Shown: positions 8,043 to 15,814 of the stretch, in pieces | How the letters are laid out: the number at the start of each line of letters is the position of its first letter | How positions within the stretch are numbered: position 1 is the stretch's first letter | Source: Nitrospirota bacterium | GTDB lineage: Bacteria > Nitrospirota > Thermodesulfovibrionia > Thermodesulfovibrionales > JdFR-86 | NCBI GenBank assembly: GCA_030638335.1 | Contig: DAOWET010000283.1 | Coordinates: 1 to 33,761 of the forward strand | Direction of reading: 5' to 3' | Length of the DNA: 33,761 bases | Position numbers and translations under genes: made by a program | Notes under the pieces: generated by a model | Database searches by the model: none | What the model saw: the letters and a program-made list of their open reading frames with translations, nothing else | Told to the model about the DNA's origin: nothing

Positions 8043-8081
8043 GTAGACGGAACAGGATAAACAAATTGTGAGGAGGGGTTG

Positions 8082-8432
8082 ATGATAAAGAAAACGCTTG
8101 TAATCATGGTAATAATTCTTCTCGCTTTCAATGGCGTGGCGTTTGCTGCCTCTGGCGAGGTGGTAATGGAGAACACGATCTACGGTGGTATCATCGGCGG
8201 CATGCTTGGCGGGGCCTGGTATCTGCTTGACCAGGACGATGCAGGCAAGAAGCTCGGCACCGGCGTAGGCGTGGGCCTCATCGCGGGCTTTCTTCTTGGG
8301 CTTACCGATGTGGGGAGCTTTGTGGAGGTGGAAGACGGCAAGATGCACGCCGGAGTTCCGGCCCTCTACGTGGTGGAGACCGAAAGCAAGGGAACGTTCT
8401 ACTACACAAGCCTGCTTGGCATGAAGTTCTAG
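8082..8432 (+). CDS. Exported glycine-zipper small protein, unknown
   Basis: 116-residue protein. The ATG at 8082 is preferred over the TTG at 8079 because AGGAGG (8071-8076) lies 5 bases before it. A signal peptide (residues 3-20, ending GVAFAAS) is followed by a glycine-rich segment YGGIIGGMLGGAWYLL and a second one, LGTGVGVGLIAGFLLGL. Both fit glycine-zipper membrane helices. The C-terminal 45 residues are soluble and contain several aromatic residues. It probably resides in the inner or outer membrane. It has its own promoter and is followed by a palindromic element. No family is recognised. Confidence 0.75.
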   Translation: MIKKTLVIMVIILLAFNGVAFAASGEVVMENTIYGGIIGGMLGGAWYLLDQDDAGKKLGTGVGVGLIAGFLLGLTDVGSFVEVEDGKMHAGVPALYVVETESKGTFYYTSLLGMKF

Positions 8433-8433
8433 G

Positions 8434-8538
8434 TATCATGTCCAATGCACCGCATCTGCGGTGTTGCGCGGCACTCGCAGTAGCTAAAGTACAGCTTCGT
8501 GCCACGCGCCTAGCATCTGCAGCACCTTGAACATGATA
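8434..8538. repeat. 105-bp imperfect palindrome with 12-bp terminal inverted repeats
   Basis: The left end TATCATGTCCAA (8434-8445) matches the reverse complement of the right end (8527-8538) at 11 of 12 positions. Further inside, GCGCGGCAC on the left faces GTGCCACGCGC on the right, so the whole stretch can fold into a long interrupted hairpin with a short apex near 8480-8490. It starts two bases after the stop codon of the + strand gene and faces the convergent tmk gene. It may act as a bidirectional terminator or be a REP/MITE-like element. It is unrelated to the hairpin-repeat blocks at 3801, 11958 and 15815. Confidence 0.75.
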
Positions 8539-8600
8539 TTGTTTTACTAAGAATTGAACCGGGGCGGGGTCGTGGGCAATGGAAAGCCGCGACCCCGTTT

Positions 8601-9242
8601 TTATTTGCGGGTTAGCGCCTCGCGCATGGCCTCCATCACCAGGGTCGGCACCTCCTGCTTGCTCCCGCTTGCGTCAACGAGCTTGACGCGTTCCGGTTCC
8701 GCCTTTGCGATAGCTAAAAAACCCTCGCGCACGCGCTTGTGGAACTCCACCTGCTCCATCTCCAGCCGGTCCTGCTTGCCCGCGCCACGGTTGCGCTCAA
8801 GCCCCAGCTCCACGTCCATATCCAGCAGTACGGTGAGCTCCGGCTTGATCCCTCCGGTAACTATGCGGTCAAGCTCCTCAATGAGCCGCATGTCCAGTCC
8901 CCGCCCGGTGCCCTGGTACGCGGCGGTGGAGTCAGAGAACCGGTCCGTGATAACGACCTTCCCCTCCTCAAGCGCTGGCAGTATAAGCTCCTGCAGGTGC
9001 TGCCTCCGGGCCGCGGCATAAAGCAGCAGCTCGGTAACAGGCTCCATGGCCTGATGCGCCGTGTCCAGCAGAACACCGCGTATGCACTGGCTTATGGGAG
9101 TGCCCCCGGGCTCGGCCGTCATAATAACCTCATGCCCTTCGGCCTCAAGCGCCTCGGCCGCCATCCGCACGTGCGTGGACTTGCCCGCGCCCTCCCCGCC
9201 CTCAAAGGAGATGAACATGCCCTTTGAAGCCCTGGGGCCCAT
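8601..9242 (-). CDS. tmk: Thymidylate kinase
   Basis: 213-residue dTMP kinase converting dTMP to dTDP with ATP, essential for DNA synthesis. It shows the P-loop FEGGEGAGKST (residues 13-23), EPGGT, the DRF-type catalytic/substrate motif in VITDRFSDSTAAYQG, and an Arg-containing LID segment (RNRGAGKQDRLE). Length is normal for the family. Its ATG overlaps the stop of the upstream core-MetE-like gene by one base (TGATG), so the two are almost certainly translationally coupled. Confidence 0.95.
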   Translation of the reverse strand: MGPRASKGMFISFEGGEGAGKSTHVRMAAEALEAEGHEVIMTAEPGGTPISQCIRGVLLDTAHQAMEPVTELLLYAAARRQHLQELILPALEEGKVVITDRFSDSTAAYQGTGRGLDMRLIEELDRIVTGGIKPELTVLLDMDVELGLERNRGAGKQDRLEMEQVEFHKRVREGFLAIAKAEPERVKLVDASGSKQEVPTLVMEAMREALTRK

Positions 9243-10252
9243 CAGGCAAGCTCCTCCTTCAGGCGCATCAGCAGCTGGAATATCTTCATGGTCTCCTCGA
9301 CTGTACGAGAGCCTGTGCCGCAGGATGGCGTGAGCATGATGTTGCTCATCAGCAACTCCTCGGGTATCACCTTCCCAAGATGCTGCCTGCGCTCGTCAAA
9401 GAGCCTAAGCAGGCTCGTCTCGTCCTCGTGCTCTATCTCTTCTCCCAGTGTGGGCACGATGCCCCAGGCGATGATCCCTCCGCGCTCAAGGAAATCCGTG
9501 GTCTCCTCCGGGTATATGGCAAGTGTCTCGCCGTAGCCGTACACATCGAAGTTCAGAATGCGTATCGATGTGCCCATCACCAGCGGCCAATCCGCCCGGC
9601 CGCAGCAGTGGATGCCCGGTATGCCCCCGGCGTGCGTGATGGCCTCCGAGATGTCATCAAGCAGTCTTACTGTCTCCTCCTGGCTCACCCCGAGGTACGC
9701 GCTTGTGCCGATGGCCGAGAGTATGGGCTCGTCGATGAACACTATCACCTCGTCCGCGAACTGCCTGAGCTGCTGTACCTGCCACCGGGCCTTGCCCTTT
9801 AGCAGCATGAGCGCAAGCTCTCTCAGCTCCTCGTCAAAGAATATGGGCCTGTCAGCCGAATCCTTGAGCCCCAGCGTGAAGGTCAGGGGGCCTGTGACGT
9901 GTCCCTTGAGCATCGGAAAACGCTTGCCCTTGATGCGGCTGGTGAAGGCATGCATTCCGTGGGCAAAGTCATGGCTTACAGCGATTGAAGGAAGCTCCGC
10001 GCATGTCTCGTAGAACCTGGCTATCTCCTCCTCGTCGCGCTCCACCCAGATGCGTTCCTTCTCCATGTCCATGCGCACCCCGGGCATGCCCTCGGAGTAC
10101 TGGGGTATCATCTGCTCCTGGAATCCCAGGGCGGGCAGCTGTGGCCAGAAGGGGATGTCCACGCTCTGCATTGCCAGCTCCACAGCTTCCAGTGCCGAGC
10201 GGTGCGGCAGGGTTCCGATGCCTGTGGTCGTAAATGGTTTTATCTCTACCAA
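9242..10252 (-). CDS. Core-MetE-like (cobalamin-independent methionine synthase / UROD superfamily) protein
   Basis: 336-residue single-barrel protein related to the C-terminal catalytic half of MetE. The zinc-site pattern is visible: His215 and Cys216/217 in GIHCCGRADW, an acidic residue in IDEP (174-175), and Cys311 in TPSCGTGS. The N-terminal TGIGTLPH loop is also typical. It lacks the MetE N-terminal domain, so it resembles the 'core MetE' proteins of archaea and anaerobes, some of which take the methyl group from a corrinoid protein rather than from methyl-folate. The donor here is unknown. The start is a TTG at 10252 with AAAGGA about 7 bases upstream. It overlaps tmk, linking it to one-carbon and thymidylate metabolism by position only. 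Confidence 0.85.
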   Translation of the reverse strand: MVEIKPFTTTGIGTLPHRSALEAVELAMQSVDIPFWPQLPALGFQEQMIPQYSEGMPGVRMDMEKERIWVERDEEEIARFYETCAELPSIAVSHDFAHGMHAFTSRIKGKRFPMLKGHVTGPLTFTLGLKDSADRPIFFDEELRELALMLLKGKARWQVQQLRQFADEVIVFIDEPILSAIGTSAYLGVSQEETVRLLDDISEAITHAGGIPGIHCCGRADWPLVMGTSIRILNFDVYGYGETLAIYPEETTDFLERGGIIAWGIVPTLGEEIEHEDETSLLRLFDERRQHLGKVIPEELLMSNIMLTPSCGTGSRTVEETMKIFQLLMRLKEELA

Positions 10253-10458
10253 TTCAGTGTCCTTTCATCAGGTGATAAGCAATTTTACCAGAATATGAGC
10301 ATGCCTTGCCCGGCTGATATTGTTTTTCTTTCTATGGAGCCTCCAATCGCCCGCTTCAAGCGCGATTGAGGGTATTAAGGTTGACAAGAAGACCATTTAA
10401 AAGTTCTTGAATGATTTAGACAAGCGCAAAAAAGATAGCTCTACAGACTGATATTTTC

Positions 10459-10464
10459 TATAAT
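10459..10464 (+). promoter_or_regulatory. Possible -10 box for the 10504 gene
   Basis: Perfect TATAAT in an AT-rich tract, 39 bases before the ATG at 10504. No convincing -35 is seen at 16-18 bp. A GGGGG tract (10493-10497) supplies the Shine-Dalgarno. Confidence 0.4.
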
Positions 10465-10503
10465 TATTTATCATCAACTAAAATTATTACCGGGGGTGAT
10501 TGA

Positions 10504-10917
10504 ATGATAAATAAAATACTGATTCTCTGTACTGTTCTTCTTCTTGGTTTATCTTCATTCGCGTTCTCGGGTGAGGCGGACGTGATAAACGTGGTTATGA
10601 GCGAGAGTATGGACGGCACGTTCAACCTTGACGTCACTGTAAAGCACGCTGACACCGGTTGGGAACACTATGCCAACTGGTGGCGGGTGACTACAGTGGA
10701 CGGCAAAGAGCTTGGCCGCAGGGTGCTTGCCCATCCACATGTGAACGAACAGCCCTTCACTCGCGAGCTCTATGACCTGAAAGTCCCGGAAGGCGTGAGC
10801 GTTGTGATAGTCGAGGCGCATGACAAGGTCCACGAGTACGGGGGCAAGACAGTGCGAGTGGACATGACCAAAGAGCAGGGCGAGGGCTACAGGGTCATCA
10901 TGCGAAAGAAAAAATAA
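10504..10917 (+). CDS. Conserved periplasmic protein with invariant-looking His residues
   Basis: 137-residue exported protein. A signal peptide (residues 4-22, cleavage near AFS-GEA) precedes an ~110-residue beta-rich domain. Striking motifs are HADTGWEHYANWW, LAHPHVNEQPFTREL and VEAHDKVHEYGG. I recognise this as the pattern of an exported conserved family in proteobacteria with no assigned function. At least seven His residues plus acidic neighbours suggest a metal site, which is inference. It is a single gene ending at a strong bidirectional terminator. Confidence 0.8.
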   Translation: MINKILILCTVLLLGLSSFAFSGEADVINVVMSESMDGTFNLDVTVKHADTGWEHYANWWRVTTVDGKELGRRVLAHPHVNEQPFTRELYDLKVPEGVSVVIVEAHDKVHEYGGKTVRVDMTKEQGEGYRVIMRKKK

Positions 10918-10989
10918 AAGGATGTTTGCCTTTCAGGTTTCTCCAATTAGATTTTTCCAACAAGGCCGCCTGTCGTAGGCCGTCTGAAA

Positions 10990-11045
10990 CAAAAAAGGCC
11001 GCCCGGTGTAGGTCGATAGACTCGATCCGAGGGCGGCCTTTTTTG
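10990..11045. terminator. Bidirectional Rho-independent terminator
   Basis: Left arm CAAAAAAGGCCGCCC (10990-11004) is the exact reverse complement of GGGCGGCCTTTTTTG (11031-11045), so each strand ends its stem in a U-run. It sits between the convergent genes ending at 10917 (+) and 11060 (-). The 26-base loop holds GGTCGATAGACTCGATCC, which resembles the GGTCGAGTCGACC module of the dispersed repeats. Confidence 0.9.
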
Positions 11046-11059
11046 TTGTACTGAATTTA

Positions 11060-11389
11060 TTAGTTGGTAGAAGTCTGCTTTGCTTCCTCAAGCTCGGTGC
11101 TCTCGCTGGTCACGATCTCAAGTGCGGTGCCCGCTGCCCAGCCTGCCAAAGATGAGCCGACCACAAAGAAGGCCGCTGAGCAGATCACGCCTGCCACCAT
11201 GGACAGTGCGGTTATTATCCTGGGCAGGATGGATATGTCAACAACGCCCCCCATGATCAGGTTCGAGATGTAGAGGCCTGCGGCCCCGCCGATCAGTGAG
11301 CCCGGGAACATTCCAACCAGAAGGAAAAGTACCAGCCCAACTCCTGTGCCTGCGTATAAGCCTTTGTTTGCCATTTCTCCGTGTTTCAT
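11060..11389 (-). CDS. Small multi-helix membrane protein, paralogue of the 11454 gene
   Basis: 109-residue inner-membrane protein. The start is set at 11389 (MKHGEMANKG) because AAGGAG lies 8 bases before it; an in-frame upstream ATG at 11443 would add 18 atypical residues. Three hydrophobic segments are visible: LYAGTGVGLVLFLLVGMF, SLIGGAAGLYISNLIMGGV, and the pair LSMVAGVICSAAFFVVGSSLAGW. It aligns along its length with the upstream gene (shared SLIGG-GL--, SLSM/ALSMVAGV, GT/SSL-GW-AG-A-EI). The two form a tandem duplicate. Function unknown. Confidence 0.75.
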   Translation of the reverse strand: MKHGEMANKGLYAGTGVGLVLFLLVGMFPGSLIGGAAGLYISNLIMGGVVDISILPRIITALSMVAGVICSAAFFVVGSSLAGWAAGTALEIVTSESTELEEAKQTSTN

Positions 11390-11453
11390 TTTGTGTACTC
11401 CTTTCGTATTATGTTTTTGCCTATCCATAAAAACCATAACCATATGTTCCTGT

Positions 11454-11816
11454 TTAGTGCCTTACATGGGCATGAGGCAGATGGTCGTGCACCCAGTGGG
11501 CGCTTCTGCCAGGGTGAGTTGCGATCTCAGCGGTCTTTCCCGCGACCCATCCAAGGGTTGTTCCGGCAATTGCAAAGGTAAGCGCTGCGACCGTCACGCC
11601 CGCCAGCATGCTAAGCGAGACGATGACCTTTGCCACCAGGGTGGACTCAACCGGGTATCCCATTATTGCGCCGGTTATATTGAGGCCCACGAGCCCGCCG
11701 ATGAGCGATGCGTTCAGAAGTCCGTATATGGCGAATACTGTGAGGGCCGCGCCGCATCCTGCTATTGCTATGTGCGAGGCCATCCTGCCTTTGTTTTTCT
11801 CAGTGAGTGCTTTCAT
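11454..11816 (-). CDS. Small multi-helix membrane protein with His-rich tail
   Basis: 120-residue membrane protein with a perfect Shine-Dalgarno (AAGGAGG) ahead of the ATG at 11816. Helices are at about 14-36, 38-52, 60-80 and 80-98. It aligns with its downstream paralogue: ASLIGGLVGLNITGAIMG against GSLIGGAAGLYISNLIMG, and VSLSMLAGV against TALSMVAGV. Unlike the paralogue it ends in HWVHDHLPHAHVRH, with five His in 14 residues, a possible metal-binding tail. The pair is probably one operon, separated by 64 bases. Function unknown. Confidence 0.75.
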   Translation of the reverse strand: MKALTEKNKGRMASHIAIAGCGAALTVFAIYGLLNASLIGGLVGLNITGAIMGYPVESTLVAKVIVSLSMLAGVTVAALTFAIAGTTLGWVAGKTAEIATHPGRSAHWVHDHLPHAHVRH

Positions 11817-11957
11817 CGTCTTTTCCTCCTTTTTTTCGTCTTCTGCCTTTAGAAAAGCATTTTCCGTGCCAAGTCTTAAGTGACTGAATAAAAATCAAAA
11901 TCCGGCATATTCCTTTGCGAAACAGCAAAAACGTCCGCGTTTATGAGAAAGCTGCAA

Positions 11958-12128
11958 GGGGCCACAGGCCCCATATGCATGCATACTGCAAGCGGCTCAA
12001 GGCTCATGGCGCGGTAGAGGTGTTTCCTTTAAAGGATAAACAAGAGCACTTTAAAGATGAGATGCTACGATACATTTGCTGAGTACGTCTGAGGCGGCTG
12101 CCGCCGGTCAAAAGGGGCCCGTGGCCCC
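11958..12128. repeat. Intergenic block B of the dispersed hairpin-repeat family
   Basis: The 375 bases between the genes at 11816 and 12192 contain no gene. Two GGGGCC/GGCCCC hairpins with loops aca (11958-11972) and cgt (12114-12128) bracket the block. Between them, CCTTTAAAGGATAAACA at 12026-12042 and the core GATGAGATGCTACGATACAT at 12056-12075 match the corresponding stretch of block A (3907-3960) with a few changes. One unit of the family is therefore present, in the same orientation as block A. Confidence 0.8.
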
Positions 12129-12191
12129 GGCTAGCTGAAGGCCCTCTTCATATTAGGTATGTCTGTGGCAAGGTGTGTGAGCACCCCAGGT

Positions 12192-12434
12192 TCAATTGCT
12201 TCCCCACCTCTCCCTTATCACGCGCTCCATCCTGGGGGCGATAACAAGGTCAAAGACATCCCCCTTGCCAGGGAAGAGCCTGAGCGCGGTCTGCCTGAGC
12301 CCTGCCACGGCCTCCCGCGCTTCCTTGAGGCTCATGCGCTCCACCGCAAGCCTCTGACTAGTCAGGTCCGTGAGGAACCGCAGCACCCGGGCCCTCTTGT
12401 CCTCCTCAGCAACTGCCGCATCAAGATCGTCCAT
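12192..12434 (-). CDS. Small uncharacterised protein
   Basis: 80-residue basic/acidic helical protein with no signal peptide. The C-terminal FDLVIAPRMERVIRERWG resembles the end of small uncharacterised deltaproteobacterial proteins ('FDLIYxPRFxRLIxER'). The ATG at 12434 is chosen; a TTG at 12449 would add five residues, and neither has a well-spaced Shine-Dalgarno. No function can be given. Codon use matches the G+C-rich neighbours, which supports a real gene. Confidence 0.55.
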   Translation of the reverse strand: MDDLDAAVAEEDKRARVLRFLTDLTSQRLAVERMSLKEAREAVAGLRQTALRLFPGKGDVFDLVIAPRMERVIRERWGSN

Positions 12435-12449
12435 AACATATTGTATCAA

Positions 12450-12846
12450 ACTCCGCCTGACACCCCCTTACAATACCTGCCCAACAGGACTACAATATGT
12501 ATAGAGGGGATACAAGGCTTGCGGATGTTCCGGACGGGTTGCTTTAGAGGACAAGTTACGTGAGCAGGGACGCGGGTGTCGGGCGTGGTGTGCGGGTCCA
12601 GAGAGAAGGGGGATCTGCCTTAAGCGTCTGCCGAAGCGCAAAATTGTAAGATGCTCAAAAGCGCCCGCCTGGGACATTCCGTTTAAACTTTGTTTAAGCT
12701 TCAGGCAATGGAGCCGTACCTGGCAAAGGACGACCACGTTGACCACGTCAGGTCTTGGTAACCGGGTCGCCAGTGGAGACAGGCCAGAGGGCGGCTCCAT
12801 TTGTGTGCCCGCGTCTGATAGCTTCCGTATTTTGCGGAGTCATATA
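12450..12846. other. Gene-free interval
   Basis: About 400 bases with no convincing gene. The longest minus-strand ORF (12468-12800) has no family resemblance and no ribosome site. The interval holds a 10-bp perfect inverted repeat (see 12707-12801) and two direct GACCACGT copies (12732-12739 and 12741-12748). Confidence 0.6.
12707..12801. ncRNA. Candidate structured element closed by a 10-bp stem
   Basis: AATGGAGCCG (12707-12716) is the exact reverse complement of CGGCTCCATT (12792-12801) and closes a 75-base interior that has smaller pairing possibilities. It could be a small RNA or a leader structure. I could not match it to SRP RNA (the GGAAGGAAGCAG tetraloop region is absent), 6S RNA or a tRNA. 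Strand is undetermined. Confidence 0.25.
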
Positions 12847-12886
12847 CAAGGCCCCGCCGGAACACTATGGTTCCAGCGGGGCCTTG
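12847..12886 (-). terminator. Hairpin terminator of the 12918 lipoprotein gene
   Basis: CAAGGCCCCGCCGGAAC (12847-12863) pairs with GTTCCAGCGGGGCCTTG (12870-12886) with one or two mismatches, 31 bases past the minus-strand stop. There is no long U-run, so termination efficiency is uncertain. Confidence 0.65.
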
Positions 12887-12917
12887 GGTCAAGCCATTTA
12901 TTTATGATTGCTTCGGG

Positions 12918-13775
12918 CTACCTCTTGCCTGCGAGCGCTTCCTTCAGGAATTTCGCGAACACTATGGCGGTCTTCCTTCCGTGCTCCCTGTAGAGGTCGT
13001 TCTGCTCAAGGGGGTTGACGACCCCGGCCACAAGGGCTGCCTGCTCGTCAGTGGTGAGGAACCATTCCTTGATCTCAAGTATGACCTCCCCGTTGCGCCC
13101 CACCATCGCCACTATGTAGGCGCTCCCTGTGGATGCCGCCCCTGTGCCGGCCACACAGAACTCGCAGCTGAAGGAGAAACCCGGGTCGTTTACAACGATG
13201 ACAGCGTCAACGCCCAGGGCCTTGATGGAGTCCAGGAGATACTTGGTCTCCACGCCCTTGCCGTTTAGAGCGGTGCCGCTTGCCCAGTTTACGGCCAGCC
13301 CGTAGCTGTTCAGCATTTTAGGGGATTTGCCCGGATCGGCTGACATCTGCTGCTTGATCATGGAGCCGAACTTGCCCATCATCGAGCTGTCGCTTTCAGG
13401 CATTGCCACGGCTGCCGGTTTATGCAGCGCAGTGAAGTCGGGGTTGCCATACATCTCCTCCGGGGAGATGGCCACGAATGAGAGCCCCTGCTGGTTAAGG
13501 GTCTCGATAAAGCTCTTGTGCGCCTCGGTGGAGGCCTTTGTGCCGTCTCCACTGAGCATCTTCAGAGCGGCCTTGGCCACGTCAGCCAGGGTTATCTTGC
13601 CGCCGGCCTTTTGGGGGTCATCCCTGAACTCGATCTTGCTTGGCACCGTGTACTCGACCACGGCAACTTTCTTGATGTTCTCATACTGTGGCTTGTTGAG
13701 GGTGAATTTTGGAGCGCATCCGCCTGCCGCCAGTGCGAATGCGAGCACGATACAAAGTACGATTGTCTTTCTCAT
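12918..13775 (-). CDS. Lipoprotein of unknown function
   Basis: 285-residue lipoprotein. The signal peptide ends in LAAGGC (Cys20). A strong GGGGAGG sequence precedes the ATG. The N-terminal mature segment ENIKKVAVVEY resembles the first strand of envelope lipoproteins that share a Rossmann-like TolB/CsgG-type fold. Later strands such as ALGVDAVIVVNDP and GSAYIVAMVGRNGEVILE fit alternating alpha/beta structure, but no family is certain. Two Cys in FSCEFCVAG could form a disulfide or bind metal. It is transcribed alone, with a hairpin after the stop. Confidence 0.8.
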   Translation of the reverse strand: MRKTIVLCIVLAFALAAGGCAPKFTLNKPQYENIKKVAVVEYTVPSKIEFRDDPQKAGGKITLADVAKAALKMLSGDGTKASTEAHKSFIETLNQQGLSFVAISPEEMYGNPDFTALHKPAAVAMPESDSSMMGKFGSMIKQQMSADPGKSPKMLNSYGLAVNWASGTALNGKGVETKYLLDSIKALGVDAVIVVNDPGFSFSCEFCVAGTGAASTGSAYIVAMVGRNGEVILEIKEWFLTTDEQAALVAGVVNPLEQNDLYREHGRKTAIVFAKFLKEALAGKR

Positions 13776-13912
13776 TAAAGATACCTCCCCTCGAAATAAA
13801 TACGCCCTGAACGGGCCATATGAGTCTCATAATAGCAGGAGACAAGGCATTTGGCAAGGATATAAACAGAATATTTCAGAGAAATGTTTCCAGCGCGGAA
13901 AGCGATTCAGCC

Positions 13913-15592
13913 CTAGAGCCTGAACCACTGCACCAGGGAGTTGGTCTCGACGGCTATCTTCGTAAGGTGCTCCACGCTCTGCTCCAACTGCTCTGTGGAC
14001 CGCTTTGAGTGCTGTGTCACGCTTGCTATCTCGTCTATGGTCACCGAGACCTCCTCCACGGCGGAGGACTGCTGCTCGGTAGCCGCGGCAATTCTTCGCA
14101 CCATGTCCGCGCTCTGGTTGGCGGCCTCTACTATATGGTTAAGCGATACCATGGCCTCTTCCGCAAGAGTGATGCCCTGGTCCACCTCTTCCTTTCCGCT
14201 TTTCATGCTACTTACGGAGTCAGAGGCGTTGTTCTGGATATGCGTGATCATGGCCGCTATCTCTCCGGTGGCCTTTGTGGTACGCTCCGCGAGCTTTCTG
14301 ACCTCGTCCGCCACAACAGCGAACCCCCTGCCCTGGTCCCCGGCGCGCGCGGCCTCGATGGCTGCGTTCAGGGCCAGCAGGTTGGTCTGGTCAGCTATCT
14401 CTTTTATGGTATTGATGATGTCGCCTATCTCCTGGCTTGATCCGCCGAGCTGCTCTATGGTCTCAGATGCCCTGTGCACGGTTTCCGCGATATGCCGGAT
14501 GCCCTCCACGGTCTGCGTGACCTTTGCGCTGCCCTCCTCGGCGGTCCTTTTCGTGTCCTCGGCAGTGGTGGCCACGTCCCCGGCGTTCCTGGCCACCTCC
14601 ATGATGGTCTGGGCCATCTCGGTCATGCTCGTTGCGGACTGTTCGGTCTGCCTGGCCTGCATGGAGGAGCCGCTTACAAGTTCCTTTATGGTGGCCGCAA
14701 GTTCCTCGGAGCTTGAGGCAAGCACGTCGGTGGAGTGCGCAAGGCCCTCCACTATCTCCTTGAGGTTCTCGGCCATCAGGTTAAGCATTTCCGAGAGCAT
14801 GCCCACCTCGTCCTTGCGGTCGATGTCGAGCCTTTGAGTAAGGTCCCCGTCCGCGATGGCGCGTGCAAACTCAACGCACTTCGTGAGCGGGCGGGTGAAG
14901 TCCCTGTTTATAATGAAAGCGATGCCAGCAGCTATAAGGAGCGAAAACAGCACACCCGCTGCCGCGTTGGCCCCTGTATTGTCAGCCTTGTCCAGGCTTT
15001 TCCGCTCCGCGGCCATGATCTCGTCCTTCACAAGGCGCTCTATCTTCTCAAGCCCCTCAAGCAGGGCCTTTGAGGACATATTCATCTCAGCCTTTATCTT
15101 CTCAAAGCCGTCCAGGGCTATGGCCAGCGAAAGGATGTTTCCGTCAGCGCTTTCGAGTTTCATTGCATGGACCTTCTCCACCCTGGGCGCAAGCGTTGTC
15201 TTGTAGAACTCACGGGATTTTGCGACCTGCGCGCGCATCTGCTCGTTGTCAGTGGCGTAGATAGTGTAGCCGTTCTTGTCCGAACCGCTTAAGAGCGCGT
15301 TGGCGTAGAAATCGAACTGGCGGTACAGAACCTTTGCGCGGGAGTTTGCGGCCTCGATGGTCTCGGGGTCGCTTGCCACGATCATGTCCTTGACCGCCTC
15401 AAGGTTGCCGACCACAGCGAATTTCATCTCCATCACGGCCTTGAGGTAAGTGGATGCGTGGACGATGTCCTCTGTCTGGCCGCGCATGCTGTTGATGGTG
15501 AAGAACTGCATGCCGCCCACGGCAACAAGCAAAAGCGAGACAACACCAAAGCCCAGAAACAGCTTTACCTTGATCTTAAGGTCCTTCAGCAT
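13913..15592 (-). CDS. Methyl-accepting chemotaxis protein with periplasmic four-helix domain
   Basis: 559-residue classical chemoreceptor. The start at 15592 ([11 protein letters not shown]) has GGAGGAG four bases upstream and replaces a weaker in-frame start at 15619. TM1 is at residues 10-30. A periplasmic helical domain of the 4HB_MCP type spans about 31-205, and TM2 is at 209-229. HAMP follows (230-283), then the signalling domain with the conserved tip at about 399-436 ([37 protein letters not shown]). No CheR-tether pentapeptide is seen at the C-terminus (SLVQWFRL). The ligand is unknown. No che genes are in the window. Confidence 0.95.
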   Translation of the reverse strand: MLKDLKIKVKLFLGFGVVSLLLVAVGGMQFFTINSMRGQTEDIVHASTYLKAVMEMKFAVVGNLEAVKDMIVASDPETIEAANSRAKVLYRQFDFYANALLSGSDKNGYTIYATDNEQMRAQVAKSREFYKTTLAPRVEKVHAMKLESADGNILSLAIALDGFEKIKAEMNMSSKALLEGLEKIERLVKDEIMAAERKSLDKADNTGANAAAGVLFSLLIAAGIAFIINRDFTRPLTKCVEFARAIADGDLTQRLDIDRKDEVGMLSEMLNLMAENLKEIVEGLAHSTDVLASSSEELAATIKELVSGSSMQARQTEQSATSMTEMAQTIMEVARNAGDVATTAEDTKRTAEEGSAKVTQTVEGIRHIAETVHRASETIEQLGGSSQEIGDIINTIKEIADQTNLLALNAAIEAARAGDQGRGFAVVADEVRKLAERTTKATGEIAAMITHIQNNASDSVSSMKSGKEEVDQGITLAEEAMVSLNHIVEAANQSADMVRRIAAATEQQSSAVEEVSVTIDEIASVTQHSKRSTEQLEQSVEHLTKIAVETNSLVQWFRL

Positions 15593-15814
15593 GCAACTCC
15601 TCCATCTTTGTTTTGTCAACTATAGTCAATTCACTTTTCTTTCTCACTGATATAGATCATGCGTTTAAAACACAGGGATCCATTTGCAATTGCTTGGAAG
15701 AACTAAACTCCATATATAAGCAATTATATCACAGAAAAATTATATCACAGGGTCTCTGGAACAGAAGCAATATTTTTTTATGAGTGTATAAAAAGGCCCC
15801 CTTTAAACTGGAGG

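Noticed and set aside
12468-12800. Minus-strand ORF of 110 codons
   Set aside because: Low-complexity composition, no recognisable domain, no Shine-Dalgarno; it overlaps the inverted-repeat element.
12707-12801. SRP (4.5S) RNA
   Set aside because: A GTCAGGTC stretch is reminiscent, but the diagnostic GGAAGGAAGCAG tetraloop region is missing.
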